64,000 nucleotides of DNA, taken from the NCBI RefSeq assembly GCF_024756235.1, contig NZ_JANUGY010000006.1, positions 186,001 through 250,000 on the forward strand, in the 5' to 3' direction. Position 1 is the first letter of the stretch. Each line of letters begins with the position of its first letter. The notes beneath the pieces are model-generated. The model did no database searches and was not told the origin of the DNA. It saw nothing but the letters and a program-made list of their open reading frames with translations. A program made the translations under genes and the position numbers. This document shows positions 61,315-64,000 of this stretch, piece after piece. The stretch comes from Massilia kyonggiensis. Lineage in GTDB: Bacteria > Pseudomonadota > Gammaproteobacteria > Burkholderiales > Burkholderiaceae_D.

Positions 61315-61707
61315 TCAGGCGGACAATAATCCGATAGCACTGCCGGCAACGAGGGCACCGCAGGCGACCATGCCGATGATGAAGCCGATCTCGCGCTTGG
61401 CCGGATCACGGTAATAGCCCAGCGCATACAGGATCCGCCCGACGCACCACAGCAGGCCGCCCGCGGCCGCCCAGACGTCGCCGAGATAGTGGCCGCACAG
61501 CCACAGCGGCGCCAGCACCAGCGGCAGCTGTTCCAGCGTGTTCGCCTGCACCCGCTGCGCGCTCTGGAACGGCAGCGGGCCGTCCATCGAGGGCGCCGGG
61601 ACGTTGTACTTGTTCCTCGCCCAGCCGGCCATCACGCCGGTCCAGAAATATACGCCGAGTGCGGCCAGGGTGGCCCATGCAGTCAATACCATCCGATCTC
61701 CAAACAT
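61315..61707 (-). CDS. MAPEG family membrane protein
   Basis: 130 residues with four membrane spans. The family pattern is visible in FQSAQRVQANTLEQLPLVLAPLWL (the R-x-x-x-N-x-x-E core that binds glutathione in this family) and GRILYALGYYRDP. Members are glutathione-dependent membrane enzymes in eukaryotes; bacterial roles are largely open. The start shares one base with the DUF2520 stop. An in-frame ATG five codons later is an alternative. Confidence 0.85.
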   Translation of the reverse strand: MFGDRMVLTAWATLAALGVYFWTGVMAGWARNKYNVPAPSMDGPLPFQSAQRVQANTLEQLPLVLAPLWLCGHYLGDVWAAAGGLLWCVGRILYALGYYRDPAKREIGFIIGMVACGALVAGSAIGLLSA

Positions 61708-62525
61708 TAAACGACATGCTTACGCCGCGCCAGGTCCCACGTCGCCATGGCAAGGGCATCGTATAAATCTCCCGTCGGACCGTCCCAGGCCGCGACGGCC
61801 GCGTGCTGGCGCGCCACCGTCGCCGCGTCGCCGCGCGCGATGGGTCCGGACAGCGCCGCTTCCGGCCCCAGCCTCAGCACATTCGACAAGGTTTCGGTCG
61901 CGAGCGGCCGCGCCAGTTCGCGCGCCACGTCGGCCGGGATGCCGGCGGCCTCGTAGGCGCGCAGCGCGGCATCCATCACGGTCACGAGGTAGTTCGACGC
62001 GAACACGGCGGCCGCGTGGTACACGGTCTTGGCGGACGGGTCGATTTGCACGGGCCGCGCGCCGATCGCCTCGAAGGCGGGCAGCAGGACCGCCAGCGCG
62101 GCGGCGTCGCCCTCCACGCCGCAGAACGTGCCGTCGAACGCCGCCGCGACGGCCGCCGGATCCGCGAAGCTGCGCACCGGATGGACGCTGGCGACCAGCG
62201 CCCCCGCCTGGCGCAGCGCATCCAGCTCGGCCGAGGCCTTGGCGCCGCTGCAGTGGAACACGACGGCGCCCGCCATCGGCGTGGATTGCGCCAGCGCGGC
62301 GGCGACGCCGGCGATCGCATCGTCCGCCACGGCCAGCATCCACACGTCGGCCGGCCGCATGGCGCCGTCGGCCGGCGTACCGGCGCCGATGAACGCGACG
62401 GCGTCGCGCGCGCTGTCGCCGCTGCGCGTTTTGACGTCCTGCACGGTGAACACGCCGCGCGTAAGAAACAGACGGCCGAGGGCGCGGCCCACGTGGCCGG
62501 CGCCGACGATGTTCAACATGGTCAT
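61707..62525 (-). CDS. Rossmann-like and DUF2520 domain-containing protein
   Basis: 272 residues. N-terminal NAD(P)-type motif NIVGAGHVGRALGRLF, then VWMLAVADDAIAGVA and FHCSGAKASAELDALRQAG, and a helical C-terminal DUF2520 domain (TVYHAAAVFASNYLVTVMDAALRA). The layout resembles pyrroline-5-carboxylate or ketopantoate-type reductases, but the substrate is unknown. It is coupled on both sides by one-base stop/start overlaps to DUF924 and MAPEG genes. Confidence 0.85.
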   Translation of the reverse strand: MTMLNIVGAGHVGRALGRLFLTRGVFTVQDVKTRSGDSARDAVAFIGAGTPADGAMRPADVWMLAVADDAIAGVAAALAQSTPMAGAVVFHCSGAKASAELDALRQAGALVASVHPVRSFADPAAVAAAFDGTFCGVEGDAAALAVLLPAFEAIGARPVQIDPSAKTVYHAAAVFASNYLVTVMDAALRAYEAAGIPADVARELARPLATETLSNVLRLGPEAALSGPIARGDAATVARQHAAVAAWDGPTGDLYDALAMATWDLARRKHVV

Positions 62526-63103
62526 CAGAAACGGGAGCCCGGCTGGCGCAGGAATTCCACTTCTTCCGGCGTCGAGGCGCGCCCCAGGATCTCGTTACGG
62601 TGCGGGAAGCGGCCGAAGCGCGCGATCACGCCGCGGTGGCGGTGCGCGTAATCGAGCATCTCGTCGAAGCCCGGATGTTCCGCCGCCAGCACGCCGAACA
62701 GTTCGACGGCGCGCTCCTGCATGTACGCGTCCTCGGCGTGCTCGAACGGCATGTAGGCGAAGGCGCGCTGCAGCGGCGGCAGTTCGCGGTCGGCGCCGCT
62801 GTCGACGAGAGAACGCGCGGCCGCCAGCGCCAGCGCATCGCCGGCGAACGACAAGGGCGTGTTGCGGTGGGCGTTGCGGGTGAACTGGTCGAGCACGAGG
62901 ATGCGCGCGAGGGTGCCCTGCGGTCCCTGTGCATCCCATTCGCGCAGGCCGCCGGCCAGCGCCTGTTCGATGGCCGCGCCGAAGCGGTCGCGGATGACGG
63001 CGTCGAATTCGTCCTTCTTGACGAACCATTCGCGGCGCGGTTTACCGGACTCCGGGCTGCCCGGTGCGCCGAACCAGAAATCGAGAACGTCCTGGGGTGT
63101 CAT
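62525..63103 (-). CDS. DUF924 family protein
   Basis: 192 residues. Typical blocks: DVLDFWFGAPGSPESGKPRREWFVKK (short opening with FWFG), LARILVLDQFTRNAHRNTPLSFAGD and FAYMPFEHAEDAYMQERAVELF. The family is an all-helical, TPR-like cytosolic protein of unknown function. Downstream of mgtC (15 bases) and coupled to DUF2520. Confidence 0.88.
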   Translation of the reverse strand: MTPQDVLDFWFGAPGSPESGKPRREWFVKKDEFDAVIRDRFGAAIEQALAGGLREWDAQGPQGTLARILVLDQFTRNAHRNTPLSFAGDALALAAARSLVDSGADRELPPLQRAFAYMPFEHAEDAYMQERAVELFGVLAAEHPGFDEMLDYAHRHRGVIARFGRFPHRNEILGRASTPEEVEFLRQPGSRF

Positions 63104-63118
63104 TCATGTCCCTTCATA

Positions 63119-63892
63119 TCAATTGCGTGCGTGCGAAAGCTGGAAGCCATCCACGCCTTCGAACGTGGACAGCTCGCTGGCCAGCACCGACAGCGGCGCG
63201 CCCGGCTTGCCGGGCAATTCCAGCGCGACGAAATGCCATTCCTGGCAGCCCTTCTCGCTGGAGATGGTCAATGAACCGCCGGCGATCTCGTAGCCGCGCT
63301 CCAGCGCCGCCTGGCGCAGCATCTCTTCCTGCGGATACACGCCGGGCTTGAAGTGCAGCGTGACGGCCACCGCATGGCGCGACGGCAGCAGGCCCACGGC
63401 CTTGTTCAGGTAGATCATGATCATCGCGGAGAAGAACGCGAGACCCATCGCGGCCATGTAGAAGCCGAGGCCCACGAGGATGCCGATCACGGACGACGAC
63501 CAGATCGACGCCGCCGTCGTCAGGCCGCTGATGTTGAAGCCCGAGCGCATGATGACGCCGGCGCCGAGGAAGCCGATGCCCGTCACGACGCCCTGGATCA
63601 CACGCGTGGGGTCGACCAGCGCCACGGACGACCCGTGCCCGCCGAACCAGTGGCTCGGATAGCCGGCGACGATCGTCAGCGCGCACGATGCCATGCACAC
63701 GAGGCCATACGTGCGCATGCCGGCCGCGCGGCCGTGGTAGGACCGCTCGTAGCCGACCATGAGGCCCAGCAGCAGCGCGCCCGCCAGGTTCAGCAGGATC
63801 AGGGCATTCGTCGCCAGTTCGGCCTGCGACCAGTACGCGCCGAACAGCCCGGGCAGGGTCAGGGCCAGGTCGTTCGATGGGGGAGCCGTCAA
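63119..63892 (-). CDS. MgtC/SapB family membrane protein
   Basis: 257 residues: five membrane helices in the first 165 residues, with GLMVGYERSYHGRAAGMRTYGLV, VVTGIGFLGAGVIMRSG and GLTTAASIWSSSVIGILVGLGF, all MgtC signatures, then a C-terminal ACT-like soluble domain. Members are linked to growth in low magnesium and virulence. The start is TTG at 63892, whose last two bases overlap the stop of the upstream gene (TTGA). No clear ribosome site. Confidence 0.9.
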   Translation of the reverse strand: MTAPPSNDLALTLPGLFGAYWSQAELATNALILLNLAGALLLGLMVGYERSYHGRAAGMRTYGLVCMASCALTIVAGYPSHWFGGHGSSVALVDPTRVIQGVVTGIGFLGAGVIMRSGFNISGLTTAASIWSSSVIGILVGLGFYMAAMGLAFFSAMIMIYLNKAVGLLPSRHAVAVTLHFKPGVYPQEEMLRQAALERGYEIAGGSLTISSEKGCQEWHFVALELPGKPGAPLSVLASELSTFEGVDGFQLSHARN

Positions 63893-64000
63893 GGTTTTTT
63901 CCTGACCAGCTGTTTTTCGAATTCGAGATCGTGCTTGCTGACGCGCTTGACCTCTTGCGGACCGAGGCCGTTGACGAACGCCACGAACTCGTCCAGTTCG
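63889..64000 (-). CDS. C-terminal end of an unrecognised protein (cut by window edge)
   Basis: The last 36 or so codons of a gene entering from the right. The end reads FVAFVNGLGPQEVKRVSKHD and closes with a basic RKKP. Too short to assign. The TGA overlaps the TTG start of the MgtC gene, so the two are coupled. Confidence 0.5.
   Translation of the reverse strand, partial: ELDEFVAFVNGLGPQEVKRVSKHDLEFEKQLVRKKP

Overview
The window looks like a chromosomal segment of a GC-rich betaproteobacterium of the Oxalobacteraceae (Massilia / Duganella / Telluria type). This is inferred from gene content: phaA-phaB, a PEP-CTERM/HAF-repeat protein, a probable JDVT-CTERM substrate with its CPBP protease, many outer-membrane and periplasmic proteins, and the minCDE and hemA-prfA-prmC blocks. 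No rRNA, tRNA, CRISPR array, prophage or classical IS element was found. Coding density is high, and many long antisense open frames are shadows of real genes.

Layout. 1-3.9 kb: end of an M13 peptidase, a TonB-dependent receptor, a Spy/CpxP-like protein and a GNAT protein. 3.9-8.5 kb: a FAD monooxygenase, then a UDP-sugar operon (ugd, glucuronate 4-epimerase, ArnA-C-like UDP-xylose/4-ketopentose synthase). 8.8-13.3 kb: a GT4 glycosyltransferase, an S41 protease, a KAS III-like enzyme and a disordered small protein. 13.3-20 kb: a FadH-like reductase, small conserved proteins, proline iminopeptidase, a D-threonine-aldolase-fold enzyme and an AAA ATPase. 20-22 kb: phaB and phaA. 22.4-24.3 kb: minC, minD, minE. 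25-29.7 kb: an orphan response regulator, hemA, prfA, dsbB, prmC. 29.7-36 kb: a DUF885 peptidase, gshA, an HDAC-fold protein, ElaA-like and KgtP-like proteins. 36-44.3 kb: a PEP-CTERM protein and an NtrY/NtrC-like two-component system facing an ABC exporter operon, with a consensus sigma-54 promoter and a long perfect palindrome between them. 44.3-49.8 kb: an FKBP lipoprotein, kup, rarD and ettA. 49.8-57.8 kb: a tightly overlapping eight-gene extracytoplasmic redox operon. 58-64 kb: a REP-associated tyrosine transposase (RAYT) with its repeat, a beta-barrel protein, an AlkB-like protein and a MAPEG/DUF2520/DUF924/MgtC operon.

Two things stand out. First, a RAYT gene is directly followed by an inverted-repeat element (core CGGGGTCAGAGC). 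Members of the same family occur at three other places in the window, mostly right at gene 3' ends; one supplies the last codons and the stop of the AAA ATPase. Second, the operon at 49.8-57.8 kb joins a CPBP glutamic protease, a cytochrome c/choice-of-anchor-D protein with a matching Cys-containing C-terminal sorting tail, TlpA, DUF4266, DUF3570, ApbE (FMN transferase), DsbD and TrxB. It reads as one uncharacterised envelope electron-transfer or flavinylation system.
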